From the NCBI GenBank assembly GCA_964395665.1, contig CAYNDH010000005.1:1-64000 (forward strand): a DNA stretch of 64,000 nucleotides, read 5' to 3'. This document shows positions 28,035 through 36,178 of this stretch, one piece after another. Origin of the DNA: JAEZAF01 sp964395665 (GTDB lineage Bacteria; Chloroflexota; Anaerolineae; Aggregatilineales; Phototrophicaceae). Below the pieces are notes generated by a model. That model did no database searches, was not told the DNA's origin, and saw only the letters and a program-made list of their open reading frames with translations. Both the position numbers and the translations under genes were made by a program. Within the stretch, counting starts at the first letter, position 1. Each line of letters begins with the position of its first letter.

Positions 28035-29834
28035 ATGTATATTCTGGGTATTTCCTGCTTCTATCATGATTCTGCTGCTGCGCTGATCCACAATGGTCAG
28101 CTTGTAGCCGCGTCGATGGAAGAACGCTTCACACGCAAAAAGCATGACAACAGCTATCCGCAGCAGGCGATCGAGTTCTGTCTCAGGCAGGGCGGCATTC
28201 GGGAACAGGATCTCGATTATGTCGTGTTTTATGAAAAGCCGCTGCTGAAATTCGAGCGCATTCTCCTGACCACCCTCAACACATTCCCACAGTCATCCGC
28301 TGTCTGGCGCGAAGCCATGCTAAGCTGGATGAAGGAAAAGCTGTGGGTGAAGAATATCCTGCAGGACAATCTGAAGGTCGATTACAGGAAGATCCTGTTC
28401 TGCGATCATCACATGAGCCATGCGGCCAGCGCATTCTTCGCCAGCCCCTTCCGTGATGCCGCCGTGCTGACGGTGGACGGCGTCGGCGAATGGACGACGA
28501 CCACACTCGGCAAGGCGACCAGCACATGGGTTGGCGATGCCGCGCCGGGACAGAATGACATCAGCCTGTTCAGCGAACAGCGTTTCCCGCACTCCATCGG
28601 CCTGCTGTACTCGGCCTTCACCGCCTTTCTCGGCTTCCGGGTGAATAACGGAGAGTATAAGGTCATGGGGATGGCCCCGTATGGTGAACCGCGCTATCTC
28701 GATAAGGTTGAGAAGGTCTTTAAACTCAACCCGAAAGATGGCAGTTTCCATCTGGATCTCGATTACTTCAGCTTCCACCAATCGGCGGACTCCAGCTTCA
28801 GCCAGCGCTTTGTTGACCTGTTCGGACAGCCGCGCCCGCCGGAAGCCGACTTTTTCACCATGGCGACCAACCCCGAACGCTCCGCAGAACGTTCCGCCAT
28901 GCAGGAAAATCAGCACTACGCCGACATCGCCGCCAGCATCCAGCGTGCCACCGAAGATGCGCTGATCGCGATTGCCAATCAACTGCACCAGCAGACCGGC
29001 CTCAACAAGCTGGTGATGGCAGGTGGTGTCGCGCTGAACACCAAGGCCAATTATCGCCTGCTGAACGAAACACCTTTTGACGAAATCTACATCCAGCCTG
29101 CCGCCGGTGACGATGGCGGCGCGCTCGGCGCGGCGCTGTGGGCCTATCATATCGTCCTTGGCAAGCCGCGTGACTGGGTCATGCCGCACGCCTACTGGGG
29201 CCAGAGTTACACCAACCACGAAGCCCGTGAATGGCTCGACAGCCAGGGCATCGCCTACGAGTCCTTTGAAGGCCGTGAGGATGAGATGCTCGACATCGTG
29301 GCTGAATCACTGACGAAGGAGAAAGTCGTCGGCTGGATGCAGGGCCGCTTCGAATGGGGACCACGGGCGCTCGGTGCGCGCAGCATTCTGGCCGATCCAC
29401 GCTCGGACGAGATGAAGGAAGTCGTCAATACCAAGATCAAGTTCCGCGAGCCGTTCCGCCCATTCGCGCCGGTGATCCTGCGTGACCGCGCCGCCGAATA
29501 CTTCGATTATCCCGGCGTGCAGGAACACGAAGCACCGCGCTATATGCTGATGGTCGCGCCCATCAGGCCGGAAAAGCAGGATCAGTTACAGGCGGTCTGC
29601 CATATGGGGACCGGACGCCTTCAGGCAATTGATCGCGAAACCAATCCGCGCTACTATGGCGTGATTGAGCGCTTCGGACAGATCACCGGCGTACCTGTGA
29701 TCCTCAACACATCATTCAACCTGCGCGGCGAACCAATTGTCACATCTCCGCGTGATGCCTATAACACCTTTTACAACAGCGATATCGACATGCTGGCGAT
29801 GGAATCGCTGCTGATCCGTAAACCCAATAGCTAA
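28035..29834 (+). CDS. NodU/CmcH-family O-carbamoyltransferase
   Basis: This 599-residue enzyme has the two-domain carbamoyltransferase layout. The N-terminal ASKHA-type domain has SCFYHDSAAALI, MEERFTRKKHD and the metal motif DHHMSHAASAFF. The C-terminal domain has GRFEWGPRALGARSI and FREPFRPFAPVI. The family transfers a carbamoyl group from carbamoyl phosphate, through carbamoyl-AMP, to a hydroxyl on a sugar, antibiotic or lipid-linked glycan. No antibiotic or Nod-factor genes are near; the flanking small membrane proteins suggest a membrane or surface glycan substrate. It is part of a four-gene run. Confidence 0.93.
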   Translation: MYILGISCFYHDSAAALIHNGQLVAASMEERFTRKKHDNSYPQQAIEFCLRQGGIREQDLDYVVFYEKPLLKFERILLTTLNTFPQSSAVWREAMLSWMKEKLWVKNILQDNLKVDYRKILFCDHHMSHAASAFFASPFRDAAVLTVDGVGEWTTTTLGKATSTWVGDAAPGQNDISLFSEQRFPHSIGLLYSAFTAFLGFRVNNGEYKVMGMAPYGEPRYLDKVEKVFKLNPKDGSFHLDLDYFSFHQSADSSFSQRFVDLFGQPRPPEADFFTMATNPERSAERSAMQENQHYADIAASIQRATEDALIAIANQLHQQTGLNKLVMAGGVALNTKANYRLLNETPFDEIYIQPAAGDDGGALGAALWAYHIVLGKPRDWVMPHAYWGQSYTNHEAREWLDSQGIAYESFEGREDEMLDIVAESLTKEKVVGWMQGRFEWGPRALGARSILADPRSDEMKEVVNTKIKFREPFRPFAPVILRDRAAEYFDYPGVQEHEAPRYMLMVAPIRPEKQDQLQAVCHMGTGRLQAIDRETNPRYYGVIERFGQITGVPVILNTSFNLRGEPIVTSPRDAYNTFYNSDIDMLAMESLLIRKPNS

Positions 29835-29837
29835 CCC

Positions 29838-29870
29838 ATGCAAACACGCATACATGCAAACTATGCAAAC
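29838..29870 (+). repeat. Three ATGCAAAC repeats before the DUF5989-like gene
   Basis: ATGCAAAC occurs at 29838-29845, 29853-29860 and 29863-29870 in the 56-base gap after the carbamoyltransferase gene. The function is unknown; it may be a slippage product. Confidence 0.6.
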
Positions 29871-29890
29871 ATGTATTCAATGAGGCGACT

Positions 29891-30502
29891 ATGACACAGG
29901 TTTCAAATTCGATAACCGTTCAACCGAAGCGCAATATCTCGCTCGTAAGCATCGTCCCGCTGATCTTCGCCATCATGGTCGTGGTCAGTGGCCTGATGCC
30001 GCTGATCAACGTGGAGATCACCGGCATCACACCGCCCACACTCCAGCTTCTGCTGACCGGTGGAGCCGCCGTGCTGCTGTCGCTGTGGGCGCTGGTGGAC
30101 ATTCGCGGGCGCTTCATCGCGTCGCTGCTGGGTTTCATCCTTGGCATTATCGCGCTGCTGGCCCTGTTTGACTTTGTCTCGGCAGTCAGCCGCACAGCGA
30201 CCAGTGCTGATCAGGTCCCGCATGTCACGGCTGTTTTCTGGGTCGGCGTCGCCGGGGCTATCGGCCTGATCGTACAGCTCTTCTTCCCGCGTCCACGCGT
30301 CACCGATGTTCAGATCTATGGTGAAAGCGGCCTGCGTGATTTCATGGCGCGGATGGGTGTGCTGGGCGAACTGCTGGTCTTCCTGTGGAAGCGTAAACTC
30401 TACTGGCTGATCCCGATGGTCATGACGCTGATGGTCTTCATCGTCCTGATTGTCGCCGGCAGCAACAGCGCCATTGCACCGTTCATCTACACACTGTTCT
30501 AG
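29891..30502 (+). CDS. Membrane protein with C-terminal DUF5989-like segment
   Basis: This 203-residue protein has about three membrane helices in residues 18-135, a short soluble linker (VTDVQIYGESGLRDFMARM) and then a tail, FLWKRKLYWLIPMVMTLMVF onward, ending APFIYTLF. That tail closely resembles DUF5989, a ~50-residue single-span protein normally encoded separately next to carbamoyltransferases. Here it appears fused to an extra multi-span domain. The gene lies 56 bases after the carbamoyltransferase with no terminator. A role in anchoring or feeding the carbamoyltransferase is inferred from context. Confidence 0.75.
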   Translation: MTQVSNSITVQPKRNISLVSIVPLIFAIMVVVSGLMPLINVEITGITPPTLQLLLTGGAAVLLSLWALVDIRGRFIASLLGFILGIIALLALFDFVSAVSRTATSADQVPHVTAVFWVGVAGAIGLIVQLFFPRPRVTDVQIYGESGLRDFMARMGVLGELLVFLWKRKLYWLIPMVMTLMVFIVLIVAGSNSAIAPFIYTLF

Positions 30503-30580
30503 TACAGGCTGTCTCAAACGGCTGTCGCAGACCAAGAGAAAGGAAACGGCGCACATCCAACCTGTGCGTCACTCAACCTT

Positions 30581-30940
30581 ATGGAAGAAAGTACTCGCCT
30601 GCTGATTATCGGTGTGATCGCCGTGCTGGTCTCGATCTTTGCTGGCACTCACGTCCACCGGCAGAGTCTTATGCGCGAACCCGTTCACAGCGGTATCATC
30701 ACGCAGATCATGAACCTGATCGCGTGTATGGCATTTGCCGCCGTGATTCCCACCGCCCTGCTGGGCCTGATTCTGGGTGTGCTGCACTCGGTGGTCCCAA
30801 CCATTCTCGGATTATTTGCAGTCACCTTTGTCGCGCTGCTGATATTCGCGGTATTGGAGTGGCCGGTTGCCTCGAAGATCGTCCCGGTTGAGGAAGAGGA
30901 ACTGTGGACGGCTGAAAAGGCGCGGACTTCCGGCCTCTAG
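30581..30940 (+). CDS. Small three-span membrane protein
   Basis: This 119-residue protein has three predicted membrane helices (about residues 7-22, 41-63 and 69-92) and an acidic C-terminal tail (VEEEELWTAEKAR). No family is recognised. It lies 78 bases after the DUF5989-like gene on the same strand and is followed by a strong terminator, so it probably closes the carbamoyltransferase operon. Confidence 0.65.
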   Translation: MEESTRLLIIGVIAVLVSIFAGTHVHRQSLMREPVHSGIITQIMNLIACMAFAAVIPTALLGLILGVLHSVVPTILGLFAVTFVALLIFAVLEWPVASKIVPVEEEELWTAEKARTSGL

Positions 30941-30970
30941 CCTTCACCCGCTATCAGACGAATCAAAATC

Positions 30971-31010
30971 AAAAGGCACTGCCCGGTTAACCGTTGCAGT
31001 GCCTTTTTTT
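30971..31010. terminator. Strong intrinsic terminator of the carbamoyltransferase run
   Basis: AAGGCACTGC (30973-30982) pairs with GCAGTGCCTT (30995-31004), with an extra inner CGGTTAACCG dyad, followed by a T-run to 31010. On the minus strand TTTTGATTTT follows, so it can also end the convergent gene at 31054. Confidence 0.92.
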
Positions 31011-31053
31011 GCCCCTGATCTATGAACCGTGATCACAGATCGCCGTGCGTCCG

Positions 31054-32481
31054 TTACGGAACCACCGCAACCGCAGTCGAATCCGTAGCCCCGGCATACA
31101 ATGACAGTTCCCCCACCCGCACATCATACTGATGACCTGATGCATAGAAGCGGATACGGGTGATGTGCTCTGGCCTCAAATCAGGAGCCAGTGCAGACAG
31201 GATGTTACCGGTTGAATAGCTATACCAGCGCTTTTCCCGCACCAGAATATGTTCCTGTGCGCAGCTCTGGCAGCGATACGGCCAATCCGCAGGCTGGATA
31301 CAATCCGGGACACCGGTGCAGTCAATCTGCGGCAGGTTCAGGTTATTGAGCGCATAAAACCCGTAGATGAACGTCAGCGGGCGCTGCTCTCCATCGGGTT
31401 CCAGCGGCGGGGCCATATAATCAATTCGAACCATCAGCGGGCACTCACTGCCGCGCTGTCCGCAGCGATTCAGCGACTGATAATTGATATAAAAGGTCGT
31501 CTTGAGCGCAAGATAGTCATACCCGCGCACGTCGATCCAGTTGGATGCGTCCTCATCCTCAGGTGAGCCGCCCTGTTCGCAGAAGGTCTCACCGTGGGTT
31601 TCCGCATTCCCGCCGCGCACCAGAAACAGCGCATGTCGGCCTTCGTCACGGGCTGCGGTGAAATTACCGCTGGGTGCGCTCTCAGCAGAATTACCACAGC
31701 GCCACGCGAGAGGAAAACCCGCTTCACTGGAATCGGAAAGCGTGATGATCTCAGAGAAGGTGTTGTTAGTGACCAGATTCATCAGCGGATTCTGAAAGAG
31801 TTCGATCACCGTCTGATCAGCCTGTATCCGTCCGATATATCCAGGTGGAATACCCCTTGCAGGCAGCGCATCGTCATGCAGCACGACTTCGCCACGGTAA
31901 TTAGTGACCTCAACCCGTGTGTCGATCACCCGCACCGATGCCTGACCCGATGATGACACGCGAATGGTCGCACCGGGGACGGTTTCCAGCAGCAGCAGGA
32001 AATTACTGCTGTCATAGCCATCCGCGACAAAGACTTCAATATCACCCTGCACGCGTTCCAGTTCAATCAGGAACTTCGCCTCTCCCCAATCGTAGCGTGG
32101 GCGGGCCGCTGAACGCAGGATAGCTGACGAATTACTGTCATCCAGCGATACCATCGCCACCACGCGGTTATCTTCATACGGATCGCGGAACATCATCAGC
32201 CCCTGCGACTGCGAAGCCGGTTTGACAATGTACCCGATATTGAGCGACTGCGCCTCACTGCCGACGGCACGCTCATTGAAATCCAGCGGCGTGTATGCGA
32301 CACCGCCCCGTGCGACTGAAATTGTGGCTTCCATCGGCACGGTAGAGATAAAGAAAAAGTAATGCACCGCCAGCAGTCCGAACAGGGCAATGGTGCAGAA
32401 GATGGCAAAAGCCAGCAGCAGAACGCCCCATGCAACCTGCACCGGATTCTTCAGCCGGGTATGATGAACAGTCGTAGTCAT
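31054..32481 (-). CDS. Large hypothetical protein with one membrane anchor
   Basis: I do not recognise this 475-residue protein. One hydrophobic segment (about residues 15-46) is followed by an all-beta-looking extracytoplasmic region with two parts. The first (about 60-240) resembles FecR- or adhesin-like beta sheet. The second is Cys-rich (WRCGNS, ETFCEQ, NRCGQRGSEC, IDCTGVPDC, CQSCAQE), suggesting several disulfides and so an exported location. An acidic N-rich loop lies between. It is transcribed alone, ending at the bidirectional terminator. No catalytic signature is visible. Confidence 0.65.
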   Translation of the reverse strand: MTTTVHHTRLKNPVQVAWGVLLLAFAIFCTIALFGLLAVHYFFFISTVPMEATISVARGGVAYTPLDFNERAVGSEAQSLNIGYIVKPASQSQGLMMFRDPYEDNRVVAMVSLDDSNSSAILRSAARPRYDWGEAKFLIELERVQGDIEVFVADGYDSSNFLLLLETVPGATIRVSSSGQASVRVIDTRVEVTNYRGEVVLHDDALPARGIPPGYIGRIQADQTVIELFQNPLMNLVTNNTFSEIITLSDSSEAGFPLAWRCGNSAESAPSGNFTAARDEGRHALFLVRGGNAETHGETFCEQGGSPEDEDASNWIDVRGYDYLALKTTFYINYQSLNRCGQRGSECPLMVRIDYMAPPLEPDGEQRPLTFIYGFYALNNLNLPQIDCTGVPDCIQPADWPYRCQSCAQEHILVREKRWYSYSTGNILSALAPDLRPEHITRIRFYASGHQYDVRVGELSLYAGATDSTAVAVVP

Positions 32482-32562
32482 AATGGTAAACAGTCACCGT
32501 CTGATCCAGGGCCGTCATTATAACATCGGATAAATTCTTCTCGTACCGCCATTCTTGTGTCG

Positions 32563-32606
32563 GCTATCGCGCAGCTACCGCGCAGCCATCGCGCAGCTAC
32601 CGCGCA
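32563..32606 (+). repeat. 11-bp tandem repeat before yebC
   Basis: Four head-to-tail 11-base units (CTATCGCGCAG, CTACCGCGCAG, CCATCGCGCAG, CTACCGCGCAG) lie in the divergent gap between the large anchored protein gene and yebC, about 50 bases before a TATAAT at 32654-32659. The GCGCAG core is invariant. Confidence 0.85.
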
Positions 32607-32700
32607 GTTACAACGTTAGAAGCCTATATCTCGACTTGAAAGCACCTGTTCGCTATAATTCATTCGAAAAATCATCAGGTTTAATATTGGAGTATTCAAG

Positions 32701-33453
32701 ATGTCTGGGCATAGTAAATGGTCCACCATCAAACGCAAAAAAGGCGCAGAAGATGCGAAACGCGGCAAAATCTTCACACGCCTTGCCCGCGATATCATGA
32801 TCGCGGCACGTGAAGGTGGCAGTGACGAAAATTCAAACGCCAAGCTGAAGCTGGCCGTTATCAAGGCCAAAGCCGAGAATATGCCGAAGGAAAACATCGA
32901 GCGCGCCATCAAGAAAGGCACCGGCGAACTCGAAGGCGGTCAGATGGAAGAGCTGACCTACGAAGGCTATGGCACCGATGGCATCGCCTTTCTGGTCGAT
33001 GTCCTCACCGACAACAAGAACCGCACCCTTGCCGATGTCAAGCGCATCTTCAATCGCGGCGGCGGCAGTCTGGCGTCGGCGGGTTCGGTGGCATGGCAGT
33101 TCGAGCAGAAGGGACAGATCACGCTGGACGGGTCTGGACTGGATTTCGACGAAGTGTTCATGACCGCCGCTGAAGCAGGGGCCGATGATGTCGCCGATGA
33201 AGACGGGACGATTGTCGTCTATACCCCACGCGAAAAACTGCGGGCGGTGGAGCAGGTGCTGGCCGATGCGGGATACAGGATCAGTGAAGCCGAGCTTTAC
33301 TGGGAGCCGCAGAACGAGAGTGAACTGTCCCCGGATCGTGCGCTCGCCAATATGAAAATCGCAGAGCAGCTTGAAGAGCTGGATGATGTCCAGAGTGTTG
33401 CTTCGAATCTGCTCATCACCGACGCGGTCGCTGCTGCATTTGAGACCGCTTAA
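32701..33453 (+). CDS. yebC: YebC/PmpR family regulator or translation factor
   Basis: This 250-residue protein starts with the family hallmark MSGHSKWSTIKRKKG and has RGGGSLASAGSVAWQF, typical of YebC. YebC/PmpR proteins have been described as transcription regulators and, more recently, as factors that ease translation of difficult peptide stretches; the sequence alone does not decide. Its stop overlaps the ruvC ATG by one base (TAATG), the common yebC-ruvC-ruvA arrangement. Confidence 0.95.
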   Translation: MSGHSKWSTIKRKKGAEDAKRGKIFTRLARDIMIAAREGGSDENSNAKLKLAVIKAKAENMPKENIERAIKKGTGELEGGQMEELTYEGYGTDGIAFLVDVLTDNKNRTLADVKRIFNRGGGSLASAGSVAWQFEQKGQITLDGSGLDFDEVFMTAAEAGADDVADEDGTIVVYTPREKLRAVEQVLADAGYRISEAELYWEPQNESELSPDRALANMKIAEQLEELDDVQSVASNLLITDAVAAAFETA

Positions 33454-33941
33454 TGCTCACGTTGGGCATTGACCCGGGAACCGCGACCATCGGTTACGGC
33501 GTCGTCAGAGAGCTGAACGATGGATCGCTTGAAACCGTCGCCTACAGCGTCATTCGCACCACCCCTGATACCGCAATGCCAGATCGTCTGAATATCATCT
33601 TTGAAGGTATTCAGGCGATTGTCCGCGAATATCAGCCTGATCGCGCCGCGGTCGAAGAACTGTTTTTCGCCAAGAATGTCTCAACCGCCATCACCGTCGC
33701 GCAGGGCCGTGGTGTGATTTTGCTTGCGCTGGCACAGGCTGGCCTGCCAATCAGCGAATACAAGCCTCACATGGTCAAACAGGCCATCTCCGGTTATGGG
33801 AATGCCAAAAAGCCGCAGATGCAGGAAATGGTACGGATTCTGCTCGGCCTTGAAGAGATCCCGAAACCGGATGACGCCGCCGATGCACTGGCGCTTGCCA
33901 TTACCGATATCCACACCCAACGCTACAATAGCTGGGAATAG
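33453..33941 (+). CDS. ruvC: Holliday junction resolvase RuvC
   Basis: This 162-residue endonuclease cuts Holliday junctions processed by RuvAB. The RNase H-like acidic residues are visible in LGIDPGTATIGYG (D7), VEELFFAKN and DDAADALALA near the C-terminus. Length and motif order are standard. It is translationally coupled to yebC and lies six bases before ruvA. Confidence 0.97.
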   Translation: MLTLGIDPGTATIGYGVVRELNDGSLETVAYSVIRTTPDTAMPDRLNIIFEGIQAIVREYQPDRAAVEELFFAKNVSTAITVAQGRGVILLALAQAGLPISEYKPHMVKQAISGYGNAKKPQMQEMVRILLGLEEIPKPDDAADALALAITDIHTQRYNSWE

Positions 33942-33947
33942 CAACTG

Positions 33948-34517
33948 ATGATTGCCAGTCTCGAAGGTACTATCACCGCTGAACACAGCGATTATCTGAT
34001 TATGGTCGTCAATGGCATCGGCTATAAGATCTTTGCTCCGCAGAGTGCCATGCATGGCGTCGGTTCCACCACCACCCTGCATACCAGTCTGGTCGTCCGT
34101 GAGGATTCACTGACGCTGTTCGGATTCGCGAATATTGTGGATCGGGATATGTTCGAGATGCTGCTGCTGATCAGCGGTGTCGGCCCCAAAGTCGCGCTTG
34201 CGATTCTGAACACGCTCAGTGTGGATAACCTGCGTAACGCCGTTGTCGCAGATCGTCCCGAGATCCTGACCCGTGTACCGGGAATCGGTAAGAAGACGGC
34301 TCAGAAGATCCTGTTTGAACTGAAGGATCGCCTGCCAAAAGGTCTGGATGCGGCGCCAGCATCGGTCTTCGATGATGTGAACAGTGATGTGATCGATACG
34401 CTGGTCGCGTTAGGGTACAGTGTGGTGGAAGCGCAGATGGCGGTTCAGGCAATGCCGTCAGATGCACCTGCGGATGTCGAAGAACGGGTGCGGCTTGCCC
34501 TTCAGTACTTCGCCTGA
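33948..34517 (+). CDS. ruvA: Holliday junction branch-migration protein RuvA
   Basis: This 189-residue protein begins with the OB-fold (MIASLEGTI, ending with LFGF), followed by helix-hairpin-helix motifs (LLISGVGPKVAL and LTRVPGIGKKTAQKI) that bind the junction, and a C-terminal three-helix domain that contacts RuvB. It is the usual family length. ruvB is not in this window. Confidence 0.97.
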   Translation: MIASLEGTITAEHSDYLIMVVNGIGYKIFAPQSAMHGVGSTTTLHTSLVVREDSLTLFGFANIVDRDMFEMLLLISGVGPKVALAILNTLSVDNLRNAVVADRPEILTRVPGIGKKTAQKILFELKDRLPKGLDAAPASVFDDVNSDVIDTLVALGYSVVEAQMAVQAMPSDAPADVEERVRLALQYFA

Positions 34518-34581
34518 CGCCGTGCCCGATCTGGCGCGTGAATGGCGCAATAAGTGCGCGATGATTTGAAAAGGATGATGA

Positions 34582-34941
34582 GTGCGAACACCAGACGGCA
34601 GAGAATGCCGCTATTATTACGCAGACTTTAACCGTGGGCGCAATGTGCAGGAATGCCGCCTGGCTAAAGTCAACCCGGAATCGATGCGCTGGCGGCCACA
34701 GGACTGCACCCGCTGCCCGGTGCCGGAGATCCTCAATGCAAATGCTTCCGCTAATCTGGAACTGAAGCTGACGATCAAGCCGCGCTTTCTGGGACTGGGA
34801 AGAGAGAATGAGGTCACCGCATGGTGCCTGAAACACAAGGTCCCGATTGAAGACCCGTTCATCGGCTGCCCCCAGTGTAACGATGAACGGCCCGGACTGG
34901 ACCTGTTCAGAAATGCGCTGGAAGACATCGATAATGATTAA
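34582..34941 (+). CDS. Cys-rich, probably metal-binding small protein
   Basis: This 119-residue protein has six to seven cysteines, including DCTRCPVPE and IGCPQCNDERPG, a pattern suited to one or two zinc or iron-sulfur sites. I recognise it as a conserved protein in Chloroflexota-like genomes but know of no assigned function. The GTG start at 34582 follows AAGGATGAT. The end overlaps the HAD-DinB gene start by eight bases, and it follows ruvA by 64 bases, so it likely belongs to the same transcription unit. Confidence 0.75.
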   Translation: MRTPDGRECRYYYADFNRGRNVQECRLAKVNPESMRWRPQDCTRCPVPEILNANASANLELKLTIKPRFLGLGRENEVTAWCLKHKVPIEDPFIGCPQCNDERPGLDLFRNALEDIDND

Positions 34942-36073
34942 AGCGGTACTGCTTGACCTTGATGACACTCTGCTCCACAATCCGAATCAGGGCTTTGTAC
35001 CCGCTTATATGCATCTGATCGATCGTTATTTCAAGCAGCACTTCGGCAGCCCTGTCTCAAATGCACTGCTTCAGGGCGTCCGGACATTGAGCAAGCCGCG
35101 TGATATGCGGCATTCCAATCTGGCTGTGATGCTGGAGCGGTTAGGCGCGGCGGCTCGTCTGGACGAAGCACAGCTTCTGGACGCCGTTGAGGACTTTTAT
35201 CTTCATCATTATCCAGAGCTTCAGGCCTGCACCAGCCCGGTCGGATTTGCGCCGGAGCTGGTCACAGCCCTGCGTGAGCGTGGCTACCGGCTCGTGATCG
35301 CGACCAATCCGTTGTATCCTGCCGCCGCCATCCACCAGCGTCTGAAGTGGGCAGGGCTGCCCGATGCTGCCAACGATTATGCGCTGATCACCACAGCGGA
35401 TAATACCCATTTTGCCAAGCCTGATCCCGCCTATTATGCCGAAATCATCGGACGGCTGGGTATCGAACCGGACGAAGCGCTGATGATCGGTGACAGCGAA
35501 AAGAATGACATCCGCCCTGCCGCCCAGATCGGCATACGGACGATTCACGTCCTGCCGGGTGAACTCCAGAGCGTCTATCAGCAAATTGACCGCTTCGAGG
35601 ATCTGACAGCGCCGGTTGTCGGCCCTGACGGTGTGATTTCCCAGCTTCAGGGCAATACCGGCGCATTATCTGGCCTGCTGGAAACGCTGCTGCCTTCTTA
35701 CTGGGATCAGCATCCTGTTCCGGGTGAATGGTCTCCGCTGGAGATTCTATGCCACCTTGTCGAGCGTGAACAGGATGTACATCTGGCGCGCATCCGGCGT
35801 ATTGCGGCGGAACATAATCCATTCATCGTTGATCCGGGACCGGGCCAGCCCCTGCGCTGTGCTGAAACCGGTGATCAGGCCGTGGCAGATTTCATCAGGC
35901 TGCGTCAGCAGACCATCACGTTTCTGCAAGGTCTGGCCGAAGACGTCTGGCAGCGGCCTGCACGTCACAGCATCTTCGGGCCGACCACCCTGTTTGAAAT
36001 GGCGATGTTCACCGCGCAGCACGACCGCCTGCATCTGCACCAGTTATGCCAGACCATTGGGAAGTGTCAATAA
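34934..36073 (+). CDS. HAD hydrolase fused to a DinB-like domain
   Basis: This 379-residue protein has two parts. Residues 1 to about 225 are a HAD phosphatase domain: motif I DLDDTLL (D8 and D10), motif II IATNP, motif III AKPDPAYY and motif IV MIGDSEKND. Residues about 236-379 look like a DinB/YfiT-type four-helix bundle with the metal-ligand pattern ILCHLVERE and QHDRLHLHQL. DinB-like proteins are metal-dependent, often thiol transferases. The start at 34934 places the HAD motif at the N-terminus; the longer upstream frame is read-through of the Cys-rich gene. The fusion is uncommon and its substrate is unknown. Confidence 0.85.
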   Translation: MIKAVLLDLDDTLLHNPNQGFVPAYMHLIDRYFKQHFGSPVSNALLQGVRTLSKPRDMRHSNLAVMLERLGAAARLDEAQLLDAVEDFYLHHYPELQACTSPVGFAPELVTALRERGYRLVIATNPLYPAAAIHQRLKWAGLPDAANDYALITTADNTHFAKPDPAYYAEIIGRLGIEPDEALMIGDSEKNDIRPAAQIGIRTIHVLPGELQSVYQQIDRFEDLTAPVVGPDGVISQLQGNTGALSGLLETLLPSYWDQHPVPGEWSPLEILCHLVEREQDVHLARIRRIAAEHNPFIVDPGPGQPLRCAETGDQAVADFIRLRQQTITFLQGLAEDVWQRPARHSIFGPTTLFEMAMFTAQHDRLHLHQLCQTIGKCQ

Positions 36074-36178
36074 AACCTTTGACACTTTATGCTAAGATAG
36101 TAGAGGCTCAGATCGTTCTGACGCTTTGTTCGTCCTGTCCGTCTGGTATATCCGGTATATTCAGCACATTTCAGGTTA

